In this document: positions 43,633-52,915 of the stretch, piece after piece
Layout of the letters: each line of letters begins with the position of its first letter
How positions within the stretch are numbered: the stretch's first letter is position 1
Position numbers and translations under genes: made by a program
Source: Candidatus Thiomargarita nelsonii
Lineage (GTDB): Bacteria > Pseudomonadota > Gammaproteobacteria > Beggiatoales > Beggiatoaceae
Reading direction: 5' to 3'
DNA length: 64,000 nucleotides
Assembly (NCBI GenBank): GCA_000785145.2
Contig: JSZA02000022.1
Span: 1-64,000, forward strand
Notes under the pieces: model-generated
Told to the model about the DNA's origin: nothing
What the model saw: the letters and a program-made list of their open reading frames with translations, nothing else
Databases searched by the model: none

Positions 43633-44931
43633 CTAAAATCGGGTTCCCCAACTCAAGATAATTTCATACTGCTCCATTTCTATGGATCCAGTCTGTGGTC
43701 CGGTGTTGAGATTGGTACCATATACCTTTTCGTTAGGGGCATACATGAAAGCGAGGCTGATTTCAACGGCTTCGCTAATGGGCGTGCTAAAGCCAAAGGT
43801 GTAGTGGCTTCTGATGACCGCTGGCGCAAGGAGATTAAACAATGCTTGTTGATTCTGAAAGGTTTTATTGGATCGACTATAACCAAGACGGAAGGTGAAT
43901 TCAGGGCTATATTCCCACTGTAGCCCAAATTTAAAAATGTCTAAATCTTCCCAGCCAAAACCAAGTCCATCCTTTGTGCCCAATAAAGTTTGTCCTGGCC
44001 TAAAAGCCAGAACGGAGGTGTTAGACAAGGCTTTAACGTCACCGTATTCAATGCGTTGATAATCAAAGGCTAAAGTCAAGCTTGGTGTCGCTTTAAAAGC
44101 AAATCCAAGGTCATAATTAGCGGGCACATCAAAATCACCTTCCTCAGCGAACAGCCCTTTATAATCGTCAAAGTTGCTCATCCACATTTTAGATTGATAA
44201 GAGGCGCCTAAGGTGATCTGTTCGGTGATTTGTCCCCGCCAACCCACACGCACCCCGCCGCCAATTGAGCGATCATGTCCATTGTTAGTCACTTTATCAG
44301 GATGAAGCGAAAAGGGTTTGAAAGGTTCTAAGCCTTGCGCTTCAAGTGTTTGAAAGGCAAAAATGGGGGTGATGCCAATGGAATGTTGCTGGTTGATTTT
44401 TTTTGAGTAAGTGAGTCCAACAAACATTTGCATGAAATCTATGCCTGTTGGTGAGGTAGCTTGTGTGCTGGGATCCATCGGATTGCTAAAATTTATAAAA
44501 ACGGCACTATCATACTCTGTATTCATTCCTCCGTTGGCACCAATGGTAATGGCGATGGATGTGTCATTGTCCAACATACGGTTGTAGCCTAAATGAGGAA
44601 TGAGAAACCAATCGTTGTTACTTTCATAAGTCCCTACTGGTATAGAAGTGGGACCGTTTGGTGGTCCAATCGGTGAGGCGTCGTCATTGGCGGTAAAGCT
44701 CCGCTCAGGTGCAAAAAACGCTAAACCGTAATCCATACGGTCGCCGAGATGGACCATTGAGGCAGGATTACTGGCGGCACACATGGTGTCAAATGCCATT
44801 GCGACACAGGCACCGGCTATTGATTTGGATTTAGCGCCATAGCCGTGTGACCAATAGCCATTGGTGGCGTAAATATTTGATGAAAAGGCTAATATGAGTA
44901 GTGTTGGTAATAATTTTTTATTTGTCTGCAT
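43633..44931 (-). CDS. OMPP1/FadL/TodX-family outer-membrane protein
   Basis: A 432-aa outer-membrane beta-barrel with signal peptide (MQTNKKLLPTLLILAFSSNI). The mature N-terminus (GYWSHGYGAKSKSIAGACVA) has the Gly/Ser-rich plug segment of the FadL family, followed by ASNPASMV and a terminal strand ending in Phe (EIILSWGTRF) recognised by the Bam complex. These channels let hydrophobic compounds cross the outer membrane. The substrate is unknown; two Cys in the plug (CVAMAFDTMC) are a point of note. Confidence 0.88.
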   Translation of the reverse strand: MQTNKKLLPTLLILAFSSNIYATNGYWSHGYGAKSKSIAGACVAMAFDTMCAASNPASMVHLGDRMDYGLAFFAPERSFTANDDASPIGPPNGPTSIPVGTYESNNDWFLIPHLGYNRMLDNDTSIAITIGANGGMNTEYDSAVFINFSNPMDPSTQATSPTGIDFMQMFVGLTYSKKINQQHSIGITPIFAFQTLEAQGLEPFKPFSLHPDKVTNNGHDRSIGGGVRVGWRGQITEQITLGASYQSKMWMSNFDDYKGLFAEEGDFDVPANYDLGFAFKATPSLTLAFDYQRIEYGDVKALSNTSVLAFRPGQTLLGTKDGLGFGWEDLDIFKFGLQWEYSPEFTFRLGYSRSNKTFQNQQALFNLLAPAVIRSHYTFGFSTPISEAVEISLAFMYAPNEKVYGTNLNTGPQTGSIEMEQYEIILSWGTRF

Positions 44932-45006
44932 TGTTGCAAATTAAATTTGGTTAAAATAGATTTGAGTACTTTATCACAGTTGAAGGTTTAGGTGTGAGGA
45001 GCCTAA

Positions 45007-45086
45007 CAGGGGCAACCATAAAGGATTGCCCCTACATGGACCGTGATTTCTCGTAGGGGCAACACCCTAGTGGTTGCCCCTGTTAG
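45007..45086. repeat. GGGGCAACC palindromic element
   Basis: An imperfect palindrome (GGGGCAACCATAAAGGATTG .. GTGGTTGCCCC) immediately after prlC. The same family occurs at 35262, 41301 and 60387. Confidence 0.85.
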
Positions 45087-45088
45087 GA

Positions 45089-47107
45089 CTAAGCCGCGAT
45101 TCCCGTATGCCTTAACAACGCCTCAATCTCAGGCACCCGCCCCCGAAATTCCACAAACAATTCCATCGGCTCTTTTGAGCCTCCCTTTTCTAAAATAGAT
45201 TGCAAAAACTGCAAGCCTGTCGCCCGATCAAAAATACCATTTTCCTCAAATTTAGAAAACGCATCAGCAGATAACACTTCTGCCCATTTATAACTATAAT
45301 AACCGGCGGCATAACCACCAGCAAAAATATGCGAAAAACTGTGTTGAAAGCGGACAAAATCCGGGGGCATCAGCACCGCTACTTGTTGACGCACTTCATC
45401 TAACAAGGCTTGAATATCAGCCCTATCTTCGCTGTGCAAGCGAAAATCAAATAGCGCAAATTCTAACTGTCGTAGCATAAACAAGCCGGCTTGAAAATTT
45501 TTCGCCGCGAGCATTTTTTCAAATAAATCATCCGGCAACGGCGCCCCCGTTTCATAATGGGTGGCAAATAAATCTAAGGCTTCGCGTTCCCAAGCCCAAT
45601 TTTCCATAAATTGACTGGGCAATTCTACGGCATCCCAGGCGACACCATTAATGCCGGCAACAGGCGCATAATCCACTTGAGTGAGCATGTGGTGTAAACC
45701 ATGCCCAAATTCATGAAATAGTGTCGTGACTTCTTGATGAGTGAGCAAAGACGGTTTATCACCGATTGGTGGCGTAAAGTTGCAAACCAAATAAGCAACA
45801 GGAATTTGTAAGCCGCTGCCTGTGCGATGGCGGATAATACATTCATCCATCCATGCGCCACCCCGTTTACCTTTTCGGGCAAAACTATCAAGATAAAATT
45901 GTCCCCGCAATGCTCCAGATTCATCATAAATATCAAAAAATTGTACATCGGAGCAATGCCAAGTGTCCACTCCCTTATGCGGTTGGATGGCTAAACCATA
46001 TAAGCGTTGCACGATACTAAATAATCCCTCTAACACTTTAGGCAAAGGAAAATAGGGGCGCAGCATTTCTTGAGAAATTTCATAACAATGCTGGCGCAAT
46101 TTCTCTGAGTAATAGGGAATATCCCACATTTCCAAAGTTTCTATGCCATAATGTTCTTTGACAAAAGCTTGTAATTCTGTCAATTCTTTGACTGCCACCG
46201 GTTTAGAGCGTTGGGCTAAATCGCTGAGAAAGTCCAAAACATGTTGTGGTGTTTTTGCCATTTTAGTGCTTAAAGAATATTCGGCATAATTAGCAAAACC
46301 TAGCAACGTCGCAAGCTCATGTCGTAACGCCATGATTTCTTGCATGATGGCACTATTATCCCATTGTTCAGTACCTTGATCAGAGGCGCGAGTCATAAAT
46401 GCCACATACATTTCATGGCGTAATTCGCGCTTATCGGCATAACTCAGTACTGGCTGATAGCAGGGAAAATCAAGGGTGAATAGCCAACCCTCTAAATTGT
46501 CCTGTTCAGCATTTTGTTTTGCCAAGGCACGTACCGTGTCTGGTAATCCCGCTAACAGGCTTTCATCTGTGATATGTTTTTTCCAAGCATGGCTGGCATC
46601 GAGTACATTTTCAGAAAATTGGCTACCGAGTTGAGAGAGCCTTTGTTGAATTTCCTTATAACGCGCTTGTTTTTCACAAGGTAAATCTATGCCTGCTAGA
46701 TGAAAATCACGGAGTTCGTTTGTGATGACTTGTTGTTGTGCAGCTTCTAACTGTGCATAATCTGGACTATCAGCGATTGCTTGATAGGCGGCATAAAGTG
46801 CCTTATTTTGTCCGAATTCGCTGCGATAAGCGGATAATATTGGCAAACAGGCATTATAAGCGGTCCGCAAATCTTCAGAATCTGCCACGCCATGCAAATG
46901 TCCAATGGGCGACCAAATTCGATTTAAACGATCATTCAATTCATTGAGTGGCTGGATAAAATTTGCCCAAGTATAGGGCGTGTCAATTAAATGGGCAATC
47001 TGAGTACGATTGTCATTTAAAACCTGTTCAATAGCAGGGACAATGTGTTCTGGTTGAATTTGAGAAAAAGGGGGGTGCCCTTGCATATTGAGTAGGGGAT
47101 TAGTCAT
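45089..47107 (-). CDS. prlC: Oligopeptidase A (M3 zinc metallopeptidase)
   Basis: A 672-aa cytosolic peptidase that degrades oligopeptides, including cleaved signal peptides. The zinc site is TLFHEFGHGLHHML (HExxH) with the third ligand in the following GVAWDAVELPSQFMENW helix. Length matches E. coli PrlC (680 aa). An AAGGAA ribosome site precedes the ATG. The C-terminal codons adjoin a repeat element but the family end (LLRHTGI) appears complete. Confidence 0.94.
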   Translation of the reverse strand: MTNPLLNMQGHPPFSQIQPEHIVPAIEQVLNDNRTQIAHLIDTPYTWANFIQPLNELNDRLNRIWSPIGHLHGVADSEDLRTAYNACLPILSAYRSEFGQNKALYAAYQAIADSPDYAQLEAAQQQVITNELRDFHLAGIDLPCEKQARYKEIQQRLSQLGSQFSENVLDASHAWKKHITDESLLAGLPDTVRALAKQNAEQDNLEGWLFTLDFPCYQPVLSYADKRELRHEMYVAFMTRASDQGTEQWDNSAIMQEIMALRHELATLLGFANYAEYSLSTKMAKTPQHVLDFLSDLAQRSKPVAVKELTELQAFVKEHYGIETLEMWDIPYYSEKLRQHCYEISQEMLRPYFPLPKVLEGLFSIVQRLYGLAIQPHKGVDTWHCSDVQFFDIYDESGALRGQFYLDSFARKGKRGGAWMDECIIRHRTGSGLQIPVAYLVCNFTPPIGDKPSLLTHQEVTTLFHEFGHGLHHMLTQVDYAPVAGINGVAWDAVELPSQFMENWAWEREALDLFATHYETGAPLPDDLFEKMLAAKNFQAGLFMLRQLEFALFDFRLHSEDRADIQALLDEVRQQVAVLMPPDFVRFQHSFSHIFAGGYAAGYYSYKWAEVLSADAFSKFEENGIFDRATGLQFLQSILEKGGSKEPMELFVEFRGRVPEIEALLRHTGIAA

Positions 47108-47376
47108 AGAAGAAATTCCTTAATATTTATAGAAAGATTGAAAAATAGAATATAGTAGGCTATATGTCTAATAAATTACCTCTTATCAGATGATAATAGC
47201 CTTTTGTCAATTGTTCTACACACTAGAATGATTTATTTATGTATATTATACTCGATATTGCGAGTAGCATATCATAAATTGGCATGATATTTTTTCATGC
47301 ATGTTATTTCAAAGGAATATTATATAATATATTGATATTTATTTAATATTTTTATGTTAAATGATAGGAACTAGCT
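47108..47376. other. AT-rich divergent promoter region
   Basis: Separates the divergent prlC and PPC-repeat genes. It is very AT-rich after 47230 (TATAATATATTGATATTTAT), with several possible -10 boxes and no repeat element. Confidence 0.4.
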
Positions 47377-49284
47377 ATGTTTTTAAACAACATTTCAAAA
47401 TCGCTGGCGCGTCGAGCTATATTGCTGTCTCGTTTTATGCTGGGAATAAGCCTGTTATGCGCGTTTCCGAAAGCCAGTGCTGATTTTTTTACCCCAACCG
47501 CCATTGGCGAAACCATCCCTAGCACCCTTGATGAAGGGGATTTTTCCTACAACGGTAAATTGTTTGATGTTTACCGTTTTGAGGGTGTTAAAGGCCAAGA
47601 GATATTTATCAATCTGAGCTCTTTTGGGTTTGATCCTATTTTCTGGCTCGTCAATAGTCAAGGTCAATTCATCGCCTTTGATGACGATGGCGGCGATACT
47701 ATGGGCGCATCGCTCAGTCGCTTTTCTCTACCTGATACCGGCATTTATTTTCCCGTTGTCGGCTCTAAAAATGCGGGAGAGTTTGGAGCTTATACTTTAA
47801 GCTTGAACCAGGCGCCTTGGGTGAATTATTCGGGGGGGGCTATTGAAGAAATTTTTATAGGTGACCAAGTCAGTGGGAATTTGACGGATAGCAGCAGTGC
47901 CCAATGGAGTACTGGGCAATATTTTAACGCCTATCAATTTGAGGCTGAACCTGGACAAGCGATTTCTATCGTTATGCGTTCACAACAGTTTAATACCTAC
48001 TTATGGTTGTTAGATCATCAAGGAAAGGTCATCACTGTTAATGACGATAAGAGAGAGCAAACAGGGAGTGAAATTATCTTTTTTCCCCCGACTTCAGGCA
48101 TCTATTTCATTGGTGCCAGTTCTAGCCTTCCCATGGAAAAGGGTGCATATTCGTTAATCCTCAAAACCATACATCAACCAACTCAAGCCAAAGTACTCTC
48201 TGGGACGGTTTCTGAAAAATTGGAGACTGCCGATTTTCAACTTAGCACCGGACAGTACCTAGATGTTTATACATTCCAAGGTGAAATGGATGAGGGTGTT
48301 AATATAGGATTAAAGTCATCCGAATTTGATAGTTACTTAAGAATTCTGGATAGTGTGGGCAATGTTTTGAGGCAGAATGATGATTCAGGGGGGGGGCAGG
48401 ATGCACTCATAGAAGATTTTGTCTTGCCTGACAGCGGGCAGTATTTTGTTTGGATCAGTTCCGTTTTCGCTGGTGGAATAGGTGACTATGTGTTGTCCTT
48501 TAATGACGCTTCTCAACGTCGTATCAAAACCAAAGACAATATCAAGCTTGTATTGAGCCATACAGGAAAAAAACTACGTGGCAAAGGTGAGCCTTTCGCC
48601 AATAGCAGTCGGTGTCTGGGTAGTTTAGAGACTTATACAGCAAAGGTTAAAATCTGTAATCGGGAAAATGAATCGCGTAGCGGTTCAGTCTCTCTGTCTG
48701 GTCCGTCAGATATTGTCATTAGTCCGGAGACGATGAACTTTACGATCCTTGCTAAGACTTGTACAACAAAGAGTCCTTTTTATATTACCACAGCAAATGC
48801 TTCTACCGGTGTAAAAACTATCACTGCGAGTGTCATACTTGGAAATGATAATGGCAGTGATAGTGAGACTCTGCAAGTTGTGAAAGTGGAGGTTTTCCGC
48901 GATGCCAACTTTACTCTGCCACTGACGGACTGGCCCGCTTCTGGGGGCAATCCGAGATCAGCACGCTTTTTATTGGGTTCAGATGATCCTATTTATGTTC
49001 AAGTGACAGGTATTGGAACAAATCCGAGCAAGCAGGAAACTATATCGGATGCTATCCGGGTGTTATCAGAATCTGAACCAACCGGTATTCCCTTGACTTT
49101 GACAGAAACGGGTGTTAATGGGGTATTCAGAAATTCAGGTGATCTGCTATTTTTATCGACGGAATCTTCCCAAGGGGATCAAAAGAAGATCAAGGTGGTC
49201 GATGAAGAAGTATTAAGCTTTAAACCTTCAAATCAAAGCTGTTTTGATGTTATGGTGGACAGGGCGGAATTATCACTGGATTAG
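47377..49284 (+). CDS. Secreted protein with three PPC-type beta-sandwich repeats
   Basis: A 635-aa exported protein (signal peptide ending near ...CAFPKASA). Three successive about 115-residue repeats of the bacterial pre-peptidase C-terminal domain type follow: each has a YDVYRFEG-like strand (FDVYRFEGVKGQ, FNAYQFEAEPGQ, LDVYTFQGEMDE), an FDPIFWLVNSQG-type strand with a following D-D-x-G turn, and a PDTGIYFPVVGS-like strand. The last 250 residues form another beta-rich region with two CxxxxxxxxxCx pairs. PPC domains usually sit on secreted proteases; no protease domain is present. It is probably an adhesive or surface protein. A TAGGA ribosome site is present. Confidence 0.8.
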   Translation: MFLNNISKSLARRAILLSRFMLGISLLCAFPKASADFFTPTAIGETIPSTLDEGDFSYNGKLFDVYRFEGVKGQEIFINLSSFGFDPIFWLVNSQGQFIAFDDDGGDTMGASLSRFSLPDTGIYFPVVGSKNAGEFGAYTLSLNQAPWVNYSGGAIEEIFIGDQVSGNLTDSSSAQWSTGQYFNAYQFEAEPGQAISIVMRSQQFNTYLWLLDHQGKVITVNDDKREQTGSEIIFFPPTSGIYFIGASSSLPMEKGAYSLILKTIHQPTQAKVLSGTVSEKLETADFQLSTGQYLDVYTFQGEMDEGVNIGLKSSEFDSYLRILDSVGNVLRQNDDSGGGQDALIEDFVLPDSGQYFVWISSVFAGGIGDYVLSFNDASQRRIKTKDNIKLVLSHTGKKLRGKGEPFANSSRCLGSLETYTAKVKICNRENESRSGSVSLSGPSDIVISPETMNFTILAKTCTTKSPFYITTANASTGVKTITASVILGNDNGSDSETLQVVKVEVFRDANFTLPLTDWPASGGNPRSARFLLGSDDPIYVQVTGIGTNPSKQETISDAIRVLSESEPTGIPLTLTETGVNGVFRNSGDLLFLSTESSQGDQKKIKVVDEEVLSFKPSNQSCFDVMVDRAELSLD

Positions 49285-49365
49285 ATATTTTTTATGGAAG
49301 CCAGGCTGGAGTTCGCGCCATTGTTTTTCCTTGAGATAAAAACGGTGATCTGTGATCAAGTTTTT

Positions 49366-49395
49366 GGATGTCCAAGATAAATCTTGGACTCCTAG
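49366..49395. repeat. GTCCAAGATAAATCTTGGAC palindrome
   Basis: A perfect copy followed by TCC, downstream of the PPC gene. Confidence 0.9.
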
Positions 49396-49433
49396 CAAAA
49401 AGTTCTTATTTTTTGTGTTGAATATTGGGCACC

Positions 49434-49555
49434 CTTCATTTATCTCGAAAAAATAGTTAACAGTTTGTTGTTTCGGGAATGGAGCGTAGCGGATTTCCCG
49501 CAACGAAGTTAGCGTAGCTAAACTAAACTGTTAACTACTTTTGAAGGGTGTTGAA
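49434..49555. repeat. REP inside inverted arms (composite element)
   Basis: Inverted arms CACCCTTCA..GTTAACAGTTT and AAACTGTTAAC..TGAAGGGTG surround a CGGGAATGGAGCGTAGCGG palindrome with the CGAAGTTAGCGTAGCT tail. The same arm sequence (AACTGTTA.TTTTTTCGA..TGAAGGGTGCC) follows the array at the left edge of the window (near 237-271). Confidence 0.85.
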
Positions 49556-49568
49556 TATTGAAAACAAA

Positions 49569-49683
49569 ATAGTACAACGGATTAACGGAATAAACGGATT
49601 ATTGTTCTGGGATAGAATTCAGTCAAGGTGCTGGAATGACCCAGAAAAAAATCAGTTTATTCCGCTAATCCGTTGTACTAGAT
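49569..49683. repeat. TAGTACAACGGATTA palindromic element
   Basis: AGTACAACGGATTAACGGAA .. CCGCTAATCCGTTGTACT, imperfect inverted arms around a unique centre. Single arms of it occur near 9776 and 10210. Confidence 0.85.
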
Positions 49684-49737
49684 ACTAAAATAAAAAATAG
49701 CCCTAAATACGCGATGAAATAAAGGGCTGATACTCCC

Positions 49738-49765
49738 TTGTTGACAGCTTGAAACGCTTTACAAT
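49738..49765 (+). promoter_or_regulatory. Putative promoter of the small peptide gene
   Basis: TTGTTG, a 16-nt spacer and TACAAT, about 75 nt before the peptide's ATG. Confidence 0.45.
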
Positions 49766-49839
49766 AGTTGTCAATGAAATTGTTATCTGATGTTCTTTGT
49801 GTTCTTTCTTTGTGTTCTATTAATAAAGGAGAGTTAAAA

Positions 49840-49986
49840 ATGACTCAGCAAAACGCCAAAACCGAAGCCGAAAAACCCCAATATGTCAAACCCGAGGTGA
49901 TTGCGAGCTATAGTGAGCAAACTCTTGAAAAGGAATTTGCTAACGTGTATGGAGACAGTGTTGTTGTTGATCTCTCTGGAAGATAA
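49840..49986 (+). CDS. 48-aa peptide, RiPP-precursor-like
   Basis: A 48-residue peptide from ATG 49840 with an AAGGAGAG ribosome site. The charged N-terminal part (MTQQNAKTEAEKPQYVKPEV) carries the Y-x-K-P-E-V motif and continues IASYSEQTLEKEFANVYGDS to VVVDLSGR. Many RiPP leader peptides have a YxxP-type motif of this kind, so it could be a modified-peptide precursor. However, no modification, protease or export gene lies nearby, and there is no Cys; Ser, Thr and Asp are the only plausible modified residues. It has its own promoter and a clear terminator, so it is a separate expressed unit. Confidence 0.65.
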   Translation: MTQQNAKTEAEKPQYVKPEVIASYSEQTLEKEFANVYGDSVVVDLSGR

Positions 49987-49988
49987 AT

Positions 49989-50008
49989 GTCCAAGATAAA
50001 TCTTGGAC
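49989..50008. repeat. GTCCAAGATAAATCTTGGAC palindrome
   Basis: A perfect copy starting 3 nt after the peptide stop codon, just before its terminator. Confidence 0.95.
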
Positions 50009-50016
50009 TCCAAAAT

Positions 50017-50049
50017 GCTCCTTGATTGACAATCAAGGGGCTTTTTTTT
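50017..50049 (+). terminator. Rho-independent terminator of the peptide gene
   Basis: CCTTGATT-GAC-AATCAAGG stem extended by GC, followed by eight T residues. Confidence 0.85.
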
Positions 50050-50074
50050 ATTTTGTTGTATAAAGGTAAAAATC

Positions 50075-51160
50075 ATGGGATTCAAATGCGGAATTGTTGG
50101 CCTACCCAACGTAGGGAAATCTACCTTATTTAATGCGCTGACTAATGCCGAGATACAAGCAGAAAATTATCCATTTTGTACGATTGACCCCAATGTGGGT
50201 ATTGTCCCCATGCCCGATCCCCGTTTAGATGTATTAGCGAATATCGTCAAGCCCAAAAAAATCATCCCCACCACGATGGAATTTGTGGATATTGCTGGCT
50301 TAGTGGCGGGCGCGTCTAAAGGTGAAGGCTTAGGCAATAAATTTTTAGCCAACATCCGTGAAACTCAAGCCATTGCCCATGTTGTGCGCTGTTTTGATGA
50401 TGACGATGTCACGCATGTGGCTGGCAAAATCGATCCGCTGCGCGATATTGAAATCATTAATACAGAATTGGCTTTGGCAGATTTAGATACGGTAGATCGT
50501 GCCTTGCAACGAGCGACTAAAAATATTAGAAGTGGCCAAAAAGAGGCGTTGGCACAAAAAGAATTATTTGAAAAAGTTCAGTCTTATTTAAACAATATGC
50601 AGCCTCTCCGCGCATTCAATGATGAGGAAAACATTTTATTGCGCGATTTACATCTATTGTCGATTAAACCGACGTTATATATTGCCAACGTTGCCGAAGA
50701 TGGCTTTGAAAATAATCCCTATCTTGAGCAAGTGCGTACACTGGCAGCGGCTGAAGGGGCACAAGTGGTTGCGGTGTGCGCCGCAACGGAGGCCGAATTG
50801 GTCAGCTTAGATGCTGAAGAAAGACAAGAATTTTTGGATGAAATGGGTCTCAGTGAACCGGGCTTAAATCGCGTTATTCATGCCGGCTATAGGCTATTAG
50901 GTTTACAAAGCTTTTTTACAGCCGGACCCAAAGAAGTCCGTGCTTGGACAGTGCCCGTCGGTGCCACTGCCCCAAAAGCTGCCGCTGTCATTCACACTGA
51001 TTTTGAAAAAGGCTTTATTCGGGCAGAAGTCGTTGCTTATGATGATTTTGTCACTTGCAATGGAGAACAAGGCGCAAAAGAGGCGGGTAAATGGCGCTTA
51101 GAGGGTAAAGATTATGTCGTGCAAGAGGCGGATGTGATGCACTTTCGGTTTAATGTATAA
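50075..51160 (+). CDS. ychF: Redox-responsive ATPase YchF
   Basis: A 361-aa Obg-type P-loop protein that prefers ATP and binds the ribosome. Motifs: GLPNVGKST (G1, residues 8-16), [20 protein letters not shown] (G3 and switch) and the coiled-coil arm. The TGS-domain C-terminus ([19 protein letters not shown]) ends in the invariant DVMHFRFNV. Start and length match the family exactly. Its last 103 bases and the following 62 are repeated at 59394. Confidence 0.96.
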   Translation: MGFKCGIVGLPNVGKSTLFNALTNAEIQAENYPFCTIDPNVGIVPMPDPRLDVLANIVKPKKIIPTTMEFVDIAGLVAGASKGEGLGNKFLANIRETQAIAHVVRCFDDDDVTHVAGKIDPLRDIEIINTELALADLDTVDRALQRATKNIRSGQKEALAQKELFEKVQSYLNNMQPLRAFNDEENILLRDLHLLSIKPTLYIANVAEDGFENNPYLEQVRTLAAAEGAQVVAVCAATEAELVSLDAEERQEFLDEMGLSEPGLNRVIHAGYRLLGLQSFFTAGPKEVRAWTVPVGATAPKAAAVIHTDFEKGFIRAEVVAYDDFVTCNGEQGAKEAGKWRLEGKDYVVQEADVMHFRFNV

Positions 51161-51222
51161 GATTGTAGGAGTCCAAGATTTATCTTGGACGCCAAGAAGG
51201 AAAAAAACGATGACATACAAAA
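51058..51222. repeat. 165-bp direct repeat, copy 1 (ychF 3' end)
   Basis: Identical to 59394-59558 except for two bases. It includes the last 34 codons of ychF, a GTCCAAGAT palindrome and the first codons (MTYK) of the gene that follows the second copy. The two copies are exactly 8336 bp apart and bracket the GTPase module. Confidence 0.97.
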
Positions 51223-51580
51223 TTGAATATCGGCTCGTCTGGTTGTTAAATCTGACAGATTTCAGTTTATTTTTAAGGAGCCCGAGTTTTAAAGCTTATT
51301 CTGGTTTGGTTTTGACTTATCCTTTCTTAAATATAATCCATGTAGTTATTGTTGTTATGTTTGACTCAATGAACAAGTTTTTTCTCGTTCCCGAAGCTCC
51401 GCGCTTATCATTATAAGTAGATACACAAAAGTTTTTTAAATTCAGCTAAACAACGAAAAGGACGTTTTGCTGGCTTTAAGATTTCTCGGCACAAAGAAAC
51501 AGGGACCGAAACCGAAATGACAATTTTTTTGGAGTCCAAGATTTATCTTGGGCGGACTCTCAAATATCCGAAATTTTATT
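51223..51580. other. Remnant region after ychF
   Basis: Starts with a broken copy of the 59546 gene (ATG at 51210; an AAAATTGAATAT stretch is retained but the codons before it are deleted) and then runs into sequence with no gene. A palindrome lies at 51533-51552, upstream of the frameshifted gene. Confidence 0.6.
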
Positions 51581-52865
51581 ATGTCAAAGCAAACTCTTTC
51601 TCTTTCTCTTCAATTGACTCTATTGTTTTGTATCGTTTTTAATGCGATGCCTGTTTTAGCGGCAAACCAGCAGCCCATTTCGGCTGTTGATGATTATGTC
51701 CTAAATGAACTCCTCAAAGCCTCATTCCGCTTATGTGAGCGCTTTTTTACGCCGGCATCCTGAAACGGCGGGACTACTTGCTCACTCCGACAATCCGTCT
51801 TTGCTTGCCAAGACACTCAATAAACCTGATTGTTATAATGCTATGACCCGTTTTTATGCTTTGCACAATTCTCTGCTCACGGAGGCTTTAGATAAACATC
51901 GTGATGTTATGTCTTTTTTGATTGAACGGGGTCAATATATTCGCCAACGCTTAAACAATGATCCTATATTTTATAAGCGTTTTCGCAGAAAATTATGGCC
52001 AGCATTCATGCGTGTGGTGCATAACAAGGGTGCTTTTGATTGGCTTGTTAATGATCCACATATTTGGGATTTGCTGGCTATCGACAAGGGTGCAGAGTTA
52101 TTGGATAAATGGGGATTAGCACCTGTCGGCTTATTGTTTGGTGAGGGTAGTTATCCCGCCAATATGCGGTACACTATTGGGCTCCCTTTTTATGACAGTT
52201 ATTATGCGCTGAAAAAGATGGTACAAGGGCGGGACTTAACGGGGGGAGACGCTGTTGGTATAGGATTAGATGCGCTTGCTATTGTGCCGGTGGCTTTTAT
52301 TGCTCAAAAAGTTTCTATCATTTCCAAGCCTTTGGGTAAGACTATTCAAAAGTTTGGAGATAGGAGTAAAACGTTTTCACAAAAACGGGATAGAACGCGA
52401 CAACTCAAGCGAGGCAAAAAAACTAAGCTGCCACAAGGCTCGTTTTCCGCCGTTTTGCATAAAAACCAACAATTTTTGAACCAATTAAAACAAAAAAGTA
52501 CAAAGTGGGTTTCTTATGATGTGAGTAAGTTTATACGCTTTTTACATAAAAAAGCCGGACGTCGGGGACGCAATACGATGAGATTTTTTGGATTGGAAGC
52601 CAGAGTCTTTATGCGTAAAGATGCCAAAGTGGTGATGAATCCTAGTCAGGGTTTAGGTGGTCATTTTTTTAGGGAGACTTCGGAAAGAGCATTAAATGAG
52701 GTGCTCGGAGAAAGGGCAGGGTACGCTTTGACCGTTTTAGAAATGACACCAAAGGTGATGTCAAGGCGATCTGGCCGGCTTCTTGCTAAGGCTAAAAAGA
52801 AAGTCTCTGCCTGGCAACAAAATATCTCCGCTTGGTGGTTGATGAAATCTGGCCGCCCAAACTAA
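51581..52865 (+). pseudogene. Exported protein of unknown function with a frameshift
   Basis: The first part (51581-51763) encodes a signal peptide (LSLQLTLLFCIVFNAMPVLA) and ...DDYVLNELLKAS. The continuation (HSAYVSAFLRRHPETAGLL..) is in the +1-shifted frame, open from 51705 to 52865 (386 codons). One inserted or lost base near 51720 explains it. The body is helical, then strongly basic (QKRDRTRQLKRGKKTKLPQ), with a hydrophobic GIGLDALAIVPVAFIA stretch. No family recognised. It is first in the GTPase module, so it may be a periplasmic partner. A sequencing error is possible; the internal ATG at 51705 gives a form without signal peptide. Confidence 0.6.
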
Positions 52866-52915
52866 AGTTTGGACTCCTTTGTTGACGTTTTATGATAACT
52901 GATAACTGATAACTT

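Noticed and set aside
51153..51416. 87-codon frame after ychF
   Set aside because: It begins in the direct repeat and palindrome and runs into non-coding sequence; it is the decayed start of the gene now at 59546.
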